Made by a program: the position numbers and the translations under genes. A stretch of 64,000 nucleotides of DNA, from the NCBI RefSeq assembly GCF_042242105.1, contig NC_092013.1:2785987-2849986 (forward strand), given 5' to 3'. The notes beneath the pieces are model-generated. The model saw only the letters and a list, made by a program, of their open reading frames with translations, did no database searches and was not told the origin of the DNA. Of this stretch, positions 35,115-61,110 are shown one piece after another (the first letter of the stretch is position 1; each line of letters opens with the position of its first letter). This stretch comes from Pempheris klunzingeri (lineage: Eukaryota; Chordata; Actinopteri; Acropomatiformes; Pempheridae).

Positions 35115-35413
35115 TTCTCTCCATCTCTCTCTTCACTCACTTCAAAGCAACCAGACTCCATTGACAAAAACAGTCATTTTAGCTCAGAAAACAGGAGTTC
35201 GCTGTGCCGCCACTGCCTCGATTAATGAACTACCATTAGTTAGTTTGGATCCAAAACAGCCATTCAAAACACTTAAGTCACACAATGATGCAAGCTATCT
35301 AGCTGATTGTGACAGCGGTAGACCAGCAACTCCCGTGTTCCGTGAGCTAAAATTACAGTTTTCATCAATGGAGTCTGGTGGCTTTGAAGCGAGCAGAGAG
35401 AAAGAGACAATGG
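35115..35413. mobile_element. MITE-like element with about 75-bp terminal inverted repeats
   Basis: The left arm (CTTCAAAGCAACCAGACTCC, then TTTTAGCTCAGAAAACAGGA) is the complement of the right arm (AACTCCCGTGTTCCGTGAGC, TGGAGTCTGGTGGCTTTGAA), about 300 bp in all. No transposase is present. Single-arm relatives are at 8540-8650 and 44250-44360. It lies in mst1r intron 1. Confidence 0.75.
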
Positions 35414-36853
35414 CTTCAGTTCCCTGTTGAAAGATCTGTCTGGCTGCAATCTAAAACTCCCATCTGCCTCTCCAAACTGGGTGTGCACTGACCACAATCT
35501 ACTGTGAGTAATACACCAACTATGGATAACTACCTCACACAACCCCACTCCAAATATTCCGAACCATTTTTAGATAGAAATGCACAAGCAAGAAACAGAA
35601 GACTCAGACTCTTGCAGGTTATAATGTTGCTTGACATCTTGCTTGATAACAGAGCTTCTCCATCTTAAATTCACCTGCGAGCACTGATGCAGCCTTCAGC
35701 ATCCGTGCGTGCTCTGTAAACAGCACTATAGCACACTGAATGGAAACTCAAATTCAACCATTTGCTTTATTAACCACGTACATGAAGAAAGTCAATCAGT
35801 GCCATTACTATGTGTACGCATGTCCTCTAACCTTAACCCCAGTTTCACATGGAGCTGCAAATGTTAAAATGTAACACGACATTAGAGGGATTCTATGAAT
35901 TATTGATGTAAAGACACTAAACTCTTGGCTTCAAATTTTTCCATATGACTGCTTATAGCAAGAATAAGTGCCGTTTTTTTTTTTTCTTTTGGAATAAGTT
36001 TCTCTGCTTCTAAATAAAAAATTGAGTCGATGAAATTCTCTGGCACGAGCAGGCGAGCTGCTTCTCCTCCGCCCAGGACCTAAAAAGGCACATGTCGTCT
36101 CATGACCATCAGTCCGTGCACATCTTTCCCCCTGAAAGGCACGTAGCGGCTGTGACAGGAATGCAAAGCAGAGAGGCTAGTTAATGATCCACCCCGCAGC
36201 GTCGGCTCAGGGCGAGGAGTTTGAAACATGGTTCCATTTGGTTGGCTGTTGTTCAGAGGCGGATGAAGATGAGCCGCAGAAAAACGCTCAATTAGATGTG
36301 ATAAATTCGGTGCAATGAAGTTGAACTGAGGCCATTACATCTTGGTTTGTTACCACTAGCTCTCCTGCATAAAAGAACACGATGACTTGCAATGGGAGAA
36401 AACAAACAATGTGATGTCGGATTACCGAGAATAAACATGACCAGGCAGATATGAATTACGTTTGCAGGAAGTCACAATAAAATAGTGCCACCAACACAGG
36501 CCTGACTATGTAAACATTTCCTCTCAGTGTGGTGAGTCAGAGGAGGCTTTTATCTTTACGACCACATGTACTTTCATCATCGTCTGGCTTAACCCAGATG
36601 ATGCTATTTGGCACCTCAGATAGGATTCAGTGCAGAGTGGAGTTGATTTTAGCTTTGCTCAGTTTCAAATAATGCTCACAGGTTAAGCAGCATCTCCACA
36701 GGAGGTCTAGTGTTACTGAAGAAATAATAATAAACTCATTATGAACTAAACTAAAAAGAAACTCAAGGTTCTTTTCCTAGCCTCCTCTCCCTTTAGAGGA
36801 CCATGTGATGAGGCTGAAAGCTCTGAAAACAGCTGGTAAGCGTCCTTGAATTG
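35414..36853. other. mst1r intron 1, unique sequence
   Basis: No coding frame with splice sites is seen. Positions about 36030-36330 are mixed-composition, non-repetitive DNA that could be a regulatory element. The rest is AT-rich. Confidence 0.4.
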
Positions 36854-37245
36854 AAGGAATAGTTTGAATATTTTAGGAAATAATATTTATGCTACCTCTT
36901 TTATCTGTCTGTTCAATGTGCAGCTGGAGTCAGGAGGTCTTTAGCTTAGCTTAGCTTAGCATAATGGCTGGAAACAGGGGCGATCAGCTCGCTTGGCTCT
37001 GTCCAAAGGTGACAAAATGTGTCTACCAGCTCCTCTAAAGCTCAACAATCAGCATGATATTGGAGAAGCTGAAATAATACTAACTAATTTCACCATCTGT
37101 ACAAAAATTGAAGTGTAAAAATGAGGATTTGTGGCTTTACAGGTGCTGGTAGGCAGATTTAGTTGCCTTTGGACGGAGCCAGTCAAGCTGTTTCCCCCTT
37201 AACCCTCTCCTGGCTCCAGCTTCATATTAAACAGACAAATGAATA
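36854..37245 (+). repeat. Interspersed repeat with GCTTAGCTTAGCATAA core
   Basis: Shows TTAGCTTAGCTTAGCATAAT, GGAAACAGGG, TTGGCTCTGTCCAAAGGTGA and CTACCAGCTCCTCTAAAGCT, a word series very common in percomorph genomes. Decayed relatives lie at 39328-39445 (reverse), 47158-47330 and 50827-50975. No terminal structure is resolved. Confidence 0.7.
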
Positions 37246-37455
37246 AAAGTGGCATCAGTACTCTCTCAGTGACAAACCAAATATGTAACAACTATTTTCT
37301 TAAGATTTTGTTTTTTTCAAACTGTTTTCAGGGTCAGTGATTAATTTTTCACACTGTGGTTTCATTGTGACGTAGAGGATCGTTTCTTAACGGTTTAATG
37401 ACTTACTCTGCTCTGTCATTTCTCTTCCATCAGGTATCAGCGGCTGGCGTTAAGG

Positions 37456-37488
37456 ATGCTTTTGTCCCGACATCAGACCTGGAGGTAA
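37456..37488 (+). promoter_or_regulatory. Short upstream ORF in mst1r 5' UTR
   Basis: In the exon opened by the acceptor at 37433, an ATG at 37456 starts a 10-codon frame ending in TAA before the ATGs at 37502 and 37535. Such frames can reduce translation of the main protein. Whether it acts here is inference. Confidence 0.4.
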
Positions 37489-37534
37489 CCCCACGTTGTC
37501 TATGCTGTTGCCCCCCGTGCACCCCGGAGTGGAG

Positions 37535-52037
<14,503 letters not shown>

Positions 52038-52490
52038 TCCGCTCCTCTTCCTCTCCCCGCTTCAAACTGGTGTCGGTGCTGACGGTGAGAGCGCCAATAA
52101 AACCTCGGATGAAACAGAGACACTGCCCACTGCTTGTGTGCAGGAAGCTGGAAGCTTTCCAGCTGATGTGGCTCACCCTGGAGCGGCCATGTTGGAGGGC
52201 CGTCACTTTTGCAACAATAGCTGAGTTAAAGTCTGATCTTCCAGACTTGAAAGTATCGAGTAGACATTAAGTTTCTGTGTTATTTATCACTGCAAACACA
52301 CGTATTAGCTTGTTAGCTTGCCAAGCAAAACAAGTCTTCTTGTTAACACTTGTATCCATTAGAAGCTAATTAGCAACTGGTTTGTTAAATCAGCCTTCAG
52401 GTTAACTAGCTGGCTAACGATGGTTGTTCAGAGTAACTGAAGTAAGGATCCTCAAATACCAAAGTACCGTGTACTTAAAGAAATAAAAGC
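52038..52490 (+). terminator. 3' UTR of mst1r
   Basis: AATAAA-type hexamers lie at about 52096 (CCAATAAAACC) and 52483 (GAAATAAAAGC). The second is the more likely end because the first would give a UTR of only about 60 bp. Both are candidates from sequence alone. Confidence 0.45.
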
Positions 52491-53269
52491 ACAGGCTAAA
52501 CGAATAACCAAATCTCAGTCAGACTCCGGGACTCTTTTACACTTTATTTCTGGTCCAGCTGGTAGAAATGTGGACATCTGCATTCTTCACGTGGGACGAA
52601 AGGAGTCACAAGATACAAATTCAAGTAAAGTCCATGTAATTCAGTTAGAGGGCCTGTGTGTGTGTATATATGTTTAGGTTTGGCTTTTAATTCTTTTCCA
52701 GTGTAATGATTGTTCTATATATTTTGGATCATACTTCTGTGAGGCACAATATTGACCACGGTGTTCTGAAAGCAATCTGGCATCACCCCCCCGTTGCTTT
52801 TATTTCTGAGATATTTGAGATATTGTGATGAATTAAAATATTTATTTGTTTATAGATTCTGTTCTCATGCTGTGGACTTGAAGTAAATATGATGACGTAT
52901 GAAAACTCTGACATTTGCATTTGATTTCAGTCTTTGTTACTCTCCTCCACTAGAGGTCAGCCTTCTGTTAGAAGTGCTCTGCACCTGAACATGTTTCTAG
53001 TAATGTGGGCGCAGCAGTCTTTGTGTGTGCATCATATTCGCTGTGGCACAACAGCATGAATGACCCAGGTCTCTCCGACCTCGTCTCTGGAAAAACAACT
53101 AAGAAGCCCTCTCGATGCCACAGAAGATATTTAAAGCAGACACGTCTCCGCTTTTCATTCTCCTATTTTCTTTCTTTCACCGGAGAAAACGACCGCATTA
53201 AAGCGAGTCAACACTGACAAGCTTTCTGTCAAACTCACAAACAAACGTCTCACCAACACGCAGCAGCAA

Positions 53270-53306
<37 letters not shown>

Positions 53307-53454
53307 GGAGCACGGATAAAATAAAACCAGAGGGAAATAAAAAACATAAAGTTTTCTCTTTTTTTCATGCTGCCAAGAACAAAAGTCAATCCTCTGATAT
53401 AGGCCTTTGATATAGGCCCAGACAGAGACAGTGATCCCAGTTTATGTTGTCAAA

Positions 53455-53490
<36 letters not shown>

Positions 53491-53900
53491 CCACATTTTG
53501 AAGGGCAAAGCCCACAGGATCCACAGCAAAGAGGAATCAAGACAGGATCAGTTCTTCCTCTCCCTACTTTCCTCTCTGTGTCTTTTGTTCCCTGTTGGAT
53601 TATCTGGGCTGTAAAAAGTGCAGAACCTGTCGACGGTGCCGCCGTCGGCCGGGTTTCACCACCAGGCCCCATTCTGTGGGCACATTAACATTCATTCCCT
53701 CCCTCCCCTCTGCTGTGTTTGTTTACATGGACTTAAACGCAGAGACTATGAAATGTGTCTGTGTATTTAAAGGTTAATTTAACATGTTACCAACATACAA
53801 AATGTGATTCATTATCCAGGGATTTATCTAAAAGCTCATTTTTGTGTCAGAGCGTGCACATAGTCACATAGTCACATATATTTAATACTGAACAGGTGTG
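52491..53900. other. Intergenic DNA with two microsatellites
   Basis: No coding region is seen. (CA)n lies at about 53272-53305 and (GT)n at about 53457-53488, in opposite orientation 150 bp apart. Short frames here are chance or repeat-derived. Confidence 0.6.
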
Positions 53901-56900
53901 GTTGTTTGCTTCGTTGATAATGATTCATGAGATCCAAATTAATTATTGCATTTATCCAGCAGCATAGAAGAAGAATGGAAATCTGGGGAAGTTTTGAATT
54001 TGAAGTTGTGAGGAGGCTCCAGGAGTGTGGAAAGCAGACGGTGGTGATGTTGTGGTTTCTCATCCAAAAATCTTTTGATATTTCTTACGGAGTAAAAGGG
54101 CTTCAAGGTGCTCGCTCCAGCCTGTGGTGCAACACACCAGGTGAGAGAAACCAACTGTCGGATGTGTCTCCAGGTTGAAATGCTGAATTTTAAAGTGCTG
54201 GACTTCATTTGGATGTTTTTGTTTTTTTTTTAAAGATAAGATTGGATCTAATAACTAAATTGATTTACGGTTGCAGTTTTTTTTTCTTGAATGTAAACGC
54301 CAGGATAGGATTGGATGTTCAGTCTGATGGAAAAAAAAAAAAAAAACATCCATCAAATAAGACAGTTCATGCTGGCTGATCATGATGCTGAGAGTTTGTG
54401 CTATTCCTCATCAGAGGAAGCATGAATAACCAGTGCTCGAGTGCTGTGTCAAGTTTGGAGAGAGGGAAGGCAATCTGTGAGATTGGCCATCTGAACAAGA
54501 CTTGTCGAAAGCGGTTGGCTAATTATTTCCGTTGCTATGTGATGATGGCAAGCCCTCACAAATAAGTGCTGGAGCTGAACTGGGAGCTCTTGGAGTCTGT
54601 TCCAGTAGGACCTGGCATAAAATAAGTCCTGCGGAAAACCCTATGGAACCAGTGGAGCAAGACTGTCATCATATGTCACACTGTGCAGCAGGAAACCGCT
54701 CAGATGTCTTTTGGACACATTTCAGCATTTGCATTCGAACAGGCTTCTTTTGCACAAGTGATATTATTACCCACCCAGCCTGAATACTGTTGGAGTCAAT
54801 TGTCTTTCACAATTATTCATCCTGAATCCGTCCTCTGCAGAAAAGTGCCACTGTGACAACAGTCTCACATAACCAGAGGAGAAGAAATGCTCTGGTATTC
54901 CTTTAAACCAAACACAATGCGCAGGCTGCAGTGGCGGCACCCTGGCACAATAGTGTCGAGGGAAAACTTGAATCATGGCATTAACCCTTTAACCTTCTGC
55001 TCAACCATATGGTAGAGCACATTTTGGCTCACTATATCTTATTGAAAACATGTTTTACTTACGACATCTCAACCGTTTGGGAGAGGCCAATATTTCAAAA
55101 AATGTCTGTTCATAAAAAAACATAGATTTTTGTAATTAGTGCCTCAAGGAAATAAAATATATAAAGAATACATTTTTTCATTGCTTTTTTCTTGGTGAGG
55201 AGGTTAAAGGGTTAAAACGCCAGGTGAAAGGAAACACCACATGAAACAGTAAAAGACTGTCGCCTATCTGATTCCACTTTTACTGATAAAAGAGACTTGA
55301 CGCCTGCCTATGCTTTAGCTCTGGAGGAGCTCACTGGACAAACCACAAACAATCTAACAGCTGTGAGCAGCTCTTGCAGAAACATTGTTAAACTGATATC
55401 ACGGAGGCCCGTGTGAAATGGAACCTCGGAAAAGTCTGTCATCCTTTCGCAAGACCTTCCTGCCTGATGTTGACCTGTTTTCTGACACAGCAGTCGTCTG
55501 TCGGGGTTGATTAGGAACATCTTTTAACTCTGCCACTGACATTGACTTGACCAACTTGTTCCACTTTACACAAGACTCTATGATTCTGCTTTGATAACAC
55601 TATCAAGCTCTTTTTTTTGTCTGTAAAAGTTGTTGTTTCATGTAACAAGAGTGGCTTAGAAAACAGCAACAGGCAGACAGAGGAGGGGAAGGAGAACGTC
55701 GACTGAAATAGTCGGCCAATGACAGTCTTTATACCCACAGCCTACATCCTGTGAGTCAGACTACTGTGACATTACAGGTATGCTGGTGAGATAAAGCTAT
55801 TTTAGGATGCTGGACTAACATTTCAGCTGAAAATCAGCTCTGCTGTCCTTTAAACTGGTCTGTAAACTGTAAACGACAAAATGAAGCTCAAGACGTTATT
55901 CTGCAACCTTGCACTTTGAGCCCCAAAGCGATTAAATGAATTCAAAAGAGCTGCACGGAAATCATCCAACATTATTTAACTGCACAGTCTAGTCAGTTGA
56001 TTTCAGTGCAGCTCAAAATACTTCACATCAAACTGCATTAAAACATTTAAAAGGTTTCTTAACTGTGGTACATGTAACGCTGTGGCGTTCGATGACTTGA
56101 GCCAACGGTTTGGAGTTGAGGGAGACAGTTGGCTGAGTTTGGGGATGCCAGATTCAAAGACTAATCTGTTATAAAACAGACAGGACTTCAATACAAAGAT
56201 GCTTAAATAGATATGATGTGTTGTCAGTTCTGTCCATCTGGCAGCCGACTCACTAACTTTTTCAGGAAATAAGTTAAACCAAAACATGAATTAATTTCTT
56301 TGCTTCAGATGATAAATCTAACTATTCTCAACATGCTTACTTAAGTTTGAATCGTTATGATAACAACCAAGTTTTTTTTTCTTCAGATTGAGTCGAATTT
56401 TATCGCTTTTTAAATCAGCACTAACAACCAATCACTTTGTTGCACATCCAAACTTTTAAGTTTAAGGTAGTTTCAGGCACTAGCAATATGCGGGTACTGA
56501 TGAGTGTCATCTGTATAATTGTAAATATGTTGTATTGAAAAGTGGAAGCATATATGATTAAAAAAAGAAAAAGAGTGGACCTAGTAAGTATCCCTGTGGT
56601 ACACCATATGAAATGTTAAAAGTCGTTAGAAACCGCTTTTTGGTTCTTAGCGTTGACCTGTTTGTCATGAATCTATCTAACAACTGCACGGTGCAAGTGG
56701 CTTGTTGCAGCAGTTATATGTTGCCTATAATCTGACAGTATAGATATGATCCATCCACGGCCTCCGAGCAAACACGTCCAGCTCTGCCGAGCGCAGCCCC
56801 ACAAGCTGCAGCAGATGAGAAGAATGCAAACTCTGGTTGGGCTGATGTCAGTTCTGTCTCAGCACAAAAATCTTCACTCCCTGGAGAGTTCTGGCCTGCA

Positions 56901-57999
56901 TCTGTAACACAAGCCATTAATAATTTACACATTGTCTTCTTTTTTTTTTTTTTTTTACAGAGGGAAGGAAAATCAAATTCTCTCTCCTCAGCCTGTGTTG
57001 ACAGCAGAGAGGAAATGTGCTCTGTCAAGCTGATATCGGTCCAGTACCTGAGCTCGAAATATAGTGATGTTAAAAGCTATTGATTTTACAGCATCATGCC
57101 TGACTTATTTTACCCAGGAGGTAGAACATGAGGTCAAGACATGCTGCTGATGTTTTTTTTTTATCTTGGGGGACTTTGCATAGATTTGAGGAAGGTGAAG
57201 GGAGGAACTAGTTAGAAAAGTGTGAAATGCGCCGAATAACTCCAAACAAACTCTGTCCCACTCTGCCAAGAAGTAGCACAGAAAAATGTAAACACCAGCA
57301 ACTTCAATCTGCTCCGAATTTCAATTAAAGCACATTTTCATTGTGGTCATCAATATATTTTGCGAGCGTACGTCATTGATTTAGAGAAATGTGCAAAGCT
57401 CCTTCAGCAGTTTCACACACATTTCTTGTTATTCATTACAAATCAGAATTATTTAAAACAAGATTGGATCTCCCCCCACTTCTCAACAGTTGGTGTGGCA
57501 CTCACAGCCACGTCCTGATCGAAAATGGAGGAAGGGATTAATGATTTCCTGCCCCCATTAATCTTTATCATGCTGTGGCAGGCTTCTCAGACGTCCCTGG
57601 ATGGTAGTAAATTGCAAACAGGAGAGCAGAAAAGAGAGTCCGTTAGGCCCATTCACACCTCTGTGCTTCAGCGCAGACTGTATTAAATCACTGAGGTGTG
57701 AACTGCGCCTTAAAGTGGCCCGGGGTCCTTCTGGAAAACACAAATGACTGACAAGGACATACTGGCAAGGAATACTTTGACCATTTTGGTTGCTCCACAA
57801 CAGAGCACATCACGGACACTCAGCTAGATGAGGAAAATAATCATTTGAAATGAAACAATGACCACGAGGTTGATGTGCTGAGATTAAGCTTTAACTTGTG
57901 GACAGACAGTGTCACTTGTGTATTTGATCTGTGGGCCATCGGCTGTGGTCTTCTACCAATGTATAGATTACTGAACAACATCCCTGATTTCCAGGGGTG
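53901..57999. other. Intergenic DNA, no gene seen
   Basis: AT-rich, largely unique sequence with poly(T) and poly(A) runs (about 54220, 54332, 56940). No ORF with flanking splice sites and no RNA gene is recognised. Positions about 54360-54660 and 57420-57590 have balanced composition and could be regulatory, but nothing proves it. Confidence 0.4.
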
Positions 58000-58019
58000 A
58001 CTTTGACGATTTTCCTCTG

Positions 58020-58300
58020 GTGCCACCAACAGCAGACTTTTCAGTCAACCTGTGAAAAATCTCAACATCTATTAGACGGATTGGCACAAAGCGTTGACAT
58101 TCATGGTTCCCAGAAAGACTTTGGTAACCTCCTTACTTTCCATCTAGTGCCACCATGAGGTTGACATTTGTGGTTTTGAGAAAAATACCTGAACAATTTT
58201 TCGATGCATTGACATGAAGTTTGGTACCGACATTCATGTTCCTCTTTGGAAGAAAAAGCTTCAATGTTAATTATCAAACATCCAGCTAATCTAACATGGC
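58020..58300. repeat. Interspersed teleost repeat with internal duplication
   Basis: Two related segments: GATTGGCACAAAGCGTTGAC with ATTCATGGTTCCC, and GCATTGACATGAAGTTTGG with GACATTCATGTTCC. TTCCATCTAGTGCCACCATG and TTGACATTTGTGGTTTTGAG are phrases found in many fish genomes. The family name is not known to me. Confidence 0.6.
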
Positions 58301-60549
58301 AAACATGGTGACTATTATCTCATAAACATCAACATGTTAATATTATCTTAGGATTGACTGAAGCATTTAGGCTGTAGAATCAGTAGTGGGTAGTAATGCA
58401 TGACATTTTCTCTGTTACATGTGCTTGAGTAATCTTTAAAAAAATGAATTATACTTCCGAGAGGAGTTGCTTTGCAGAATACTTTGTACTCTTAGCTGCA
58501 CAAGCAGTCTTTACTGATACGGTGAAGGTGCAATGTGACGAGTGTGCCGATTTGTTGCTCAAACTACAGTTTGAATCGACAGTCTGGTAATTAAGGATTT
58601 AAATTCTAACCTTGTCTCCAGTGGGACACCTACACCCACAATGAGACCACCAACAGCTGTTGTATTAATTTACTTGGTTAAAACTGCAAAACAAGGTAGT
58701 CTAACAACACAAAGGAAAACTCCAGCTGCGCATAAGGGCTGATGGCTATTTACTTTGTCTTCTATTCATCTAATTTATTATTGATGAGTCATGTTTCAGG
58801 TTGATGGATGCTCTGTGCCAACATGCAGGTGCCATAATTCAGCAAACAGAAAACTGACTCCAGGATTTAGAGCAAGAGAGGGAAATATCCACAAAAGGCT
58901 GTAAATATTACCCTCAATATTTAATGTGCGGCGCTGACGTGTGGTTTGACTCACAGTTGATGACCTGGTGTGCTTTCTCGTACAGACCATCTCACACCGC
59001 GGACAGAAAGGCTTTTAATGGGATTTTTCTGAGCCAGTCTGATCACCAGCTTCTCAAAAATGGCACGATGGGGTGGGTGCGCCCTGACTCATCTAACCTG
59101 CAGAGCAGCTACGATTTTTAGTTGCATCGGCTGGAGTCCCAAACCAAGCAGTGATATCGCATCTAAAAATGGTTTCGAGTGCAGGCAGGTGAAGAAACCT
59201 GAAACTCTACTGCAGGTTGTTAAAAGCAAAGCAGGACAAAATCCACATGAGGTTCAGTGAAATGATCGCGTGCTGCTTGAATAATTCATTGCCACAAACA
59301 AAGCATTTATTGATGGTGATCTTGATTAGACTGCACTCTTCTCCATTAGGGGCTTCATGTAATATTCAAAAAGGCATTACAGTTGTCCTTCAAAGAAGAA
59401 AATAACTTGAGAGATATTGGAAAGGGAAAGGCTGTTATCTTTATGTCTATATACAGATACAGAAGCTCACCTCGATCCCGCTGGGTAGGAAGCGAGATCA
59501 TTGCATTTGAATGGGCTGAAAATGAAATCCCTGCGGTAGGTTTCTAGCACCTCCTTGAATCCAGGTTTTTAAATAATTCAGACATTTCTGAATGCAAAAG
59601 TAGCTTCTACTTATTACAACCGAGGTGAGCCTATTAAAGTGGAGTTCACCGCAGTGTGAGAACACTGAGCCGTGGTCAAAGGTGAATTTCTCGCTGTATA
59701 AATTGTCTTTGTCCTTTGTTGGAATAAATAGTCTTTTAGGTTAGCATCAGTATCTGTAGCACAGGTGCTCAGGGGATAATTCAGTGTAGCGGAGCAAGGC
59801 TGACCTGAGCGGTCCCACTTTCTGTGTACACTGTGTGTCAAGGCTGGAGGAGTGCAGCGCGAGGGAATGCTAAAAAAAACCACAACATCTATGGTAAACC
59901 TTCCCTGAGCAAACAAATATTGAGAAAAGTTTTCGCATAATACATCACAGCCTTCGCAACATATTGAATTAATGATACCTTGCCCAGAGCAGAGGACGTT
60001 TGGAGACATCTGTTATCAACAATACTTGGACCGTCTCGACTCTGGTTTAAGGCTCATCTTCTCATCTCACACGGTCGTCTCGTCCCGGAGGGAGGCAGCA
60101 GAGTAAAAGGAGGGACCCTGTTTGTCATTATGAAGGAACAGAAAGCCAAAATAAAGCCCTGATTATCAATGTCAGTGCTAATTATAATGACCAAACCCAC
60201 ATGGTGATAAATGCTCACAGGAAGCCTGCAGAAGCTTCACCACGGCCTCTGCCTGCTGGTGTTTAGTTCATTACATCCATCTCCAGGGTCAAAGAAAGTT
60301 CAGCCTTTCCCCTACGTGCTCAAACGTGGTCTTTTCATTAGTTGTTATGCCAGTGAATCATAATGCCCTTTGGTTCCAGTTGCACATATAGCATGACAAA
60401 ATGCCCTCTTTGTAACATACTGCCACCAATACTCCTCTCATAAAATCCCTTATTTCTCTAAAAACTTCACGCTGGCTGCAGCTTTACCAAAGTACAAGAG
60501 CTGAGCATCAAGCTGAACAGCATGCAGGAAATATTCTCCGTGTTAAACA
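58301..60549. other. Intergenic DNA, no gene seen
   Basis: No coding exon, RNA gene or clear repeat is recognised. Short open frames are unsupported by splice sites or known families. Confidence 0.45.
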
Positions 60550-61110
60550 TTCGCCGTTTTGTCTTTGCTCACCTTAATGGTTGAGATGAGCTTTGTTTGG
60601 CCATCAATATGGGAATGAGTCACCAAGAATAGCCTCCAGTGGGACAATAGTGTGGTGAGGCAGAGCTCAATTATGACGGGCTGTGTGTGAGTCCTGCTCC
60701 TCCACTCTTGTATTGTATTTCCTCAGTAAATAGCAAAATTAATGATAAGCCCATTTTCTTGGACGTCCGTGCCACTAATTTGTGCCCGGGAGTGTACGGG
60801 GTGATAACACTGGAGCACAATGGGAGGTGGGAGATGGGGGGGGGGGGCACATATTTGGCTCATCTGTGTGATTGTCACGCTCGGTAATGGCGGCTCTCCG
60901 CTATTGTGCTGCTTTTACTCACTTTGATGGAATTTTTCTTTTCACTCGTTCATCTCCTTGCAAACTGACGATGTGATCGACGGCCCAATTCTCTCCGCCG
61001 CTCTTATTATCACAGCAGTTAATCAGCGGCAACAGGGTGCATGTGTACAGCTATTAGGGACGGTGCAGGTTTACTGAATGGGATGCAGCCTCTCGGTAAT
61101 GGCTCATTCA
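60550..61110. promoter_or_regulatory. Candidate conserved non-coding (enhancer-like) DNA
   Basis: Unique, non-coding DNA of balanced composition, rich in homeodomain-type cores (TAATTA, TAATGG, ATTAATGATA) and free of recognisable repeats apart from a G-run at about 60838-60847. It differs from the AT-rich flanks. No conservation data were available, so this is inference. Confidence 0.25.
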
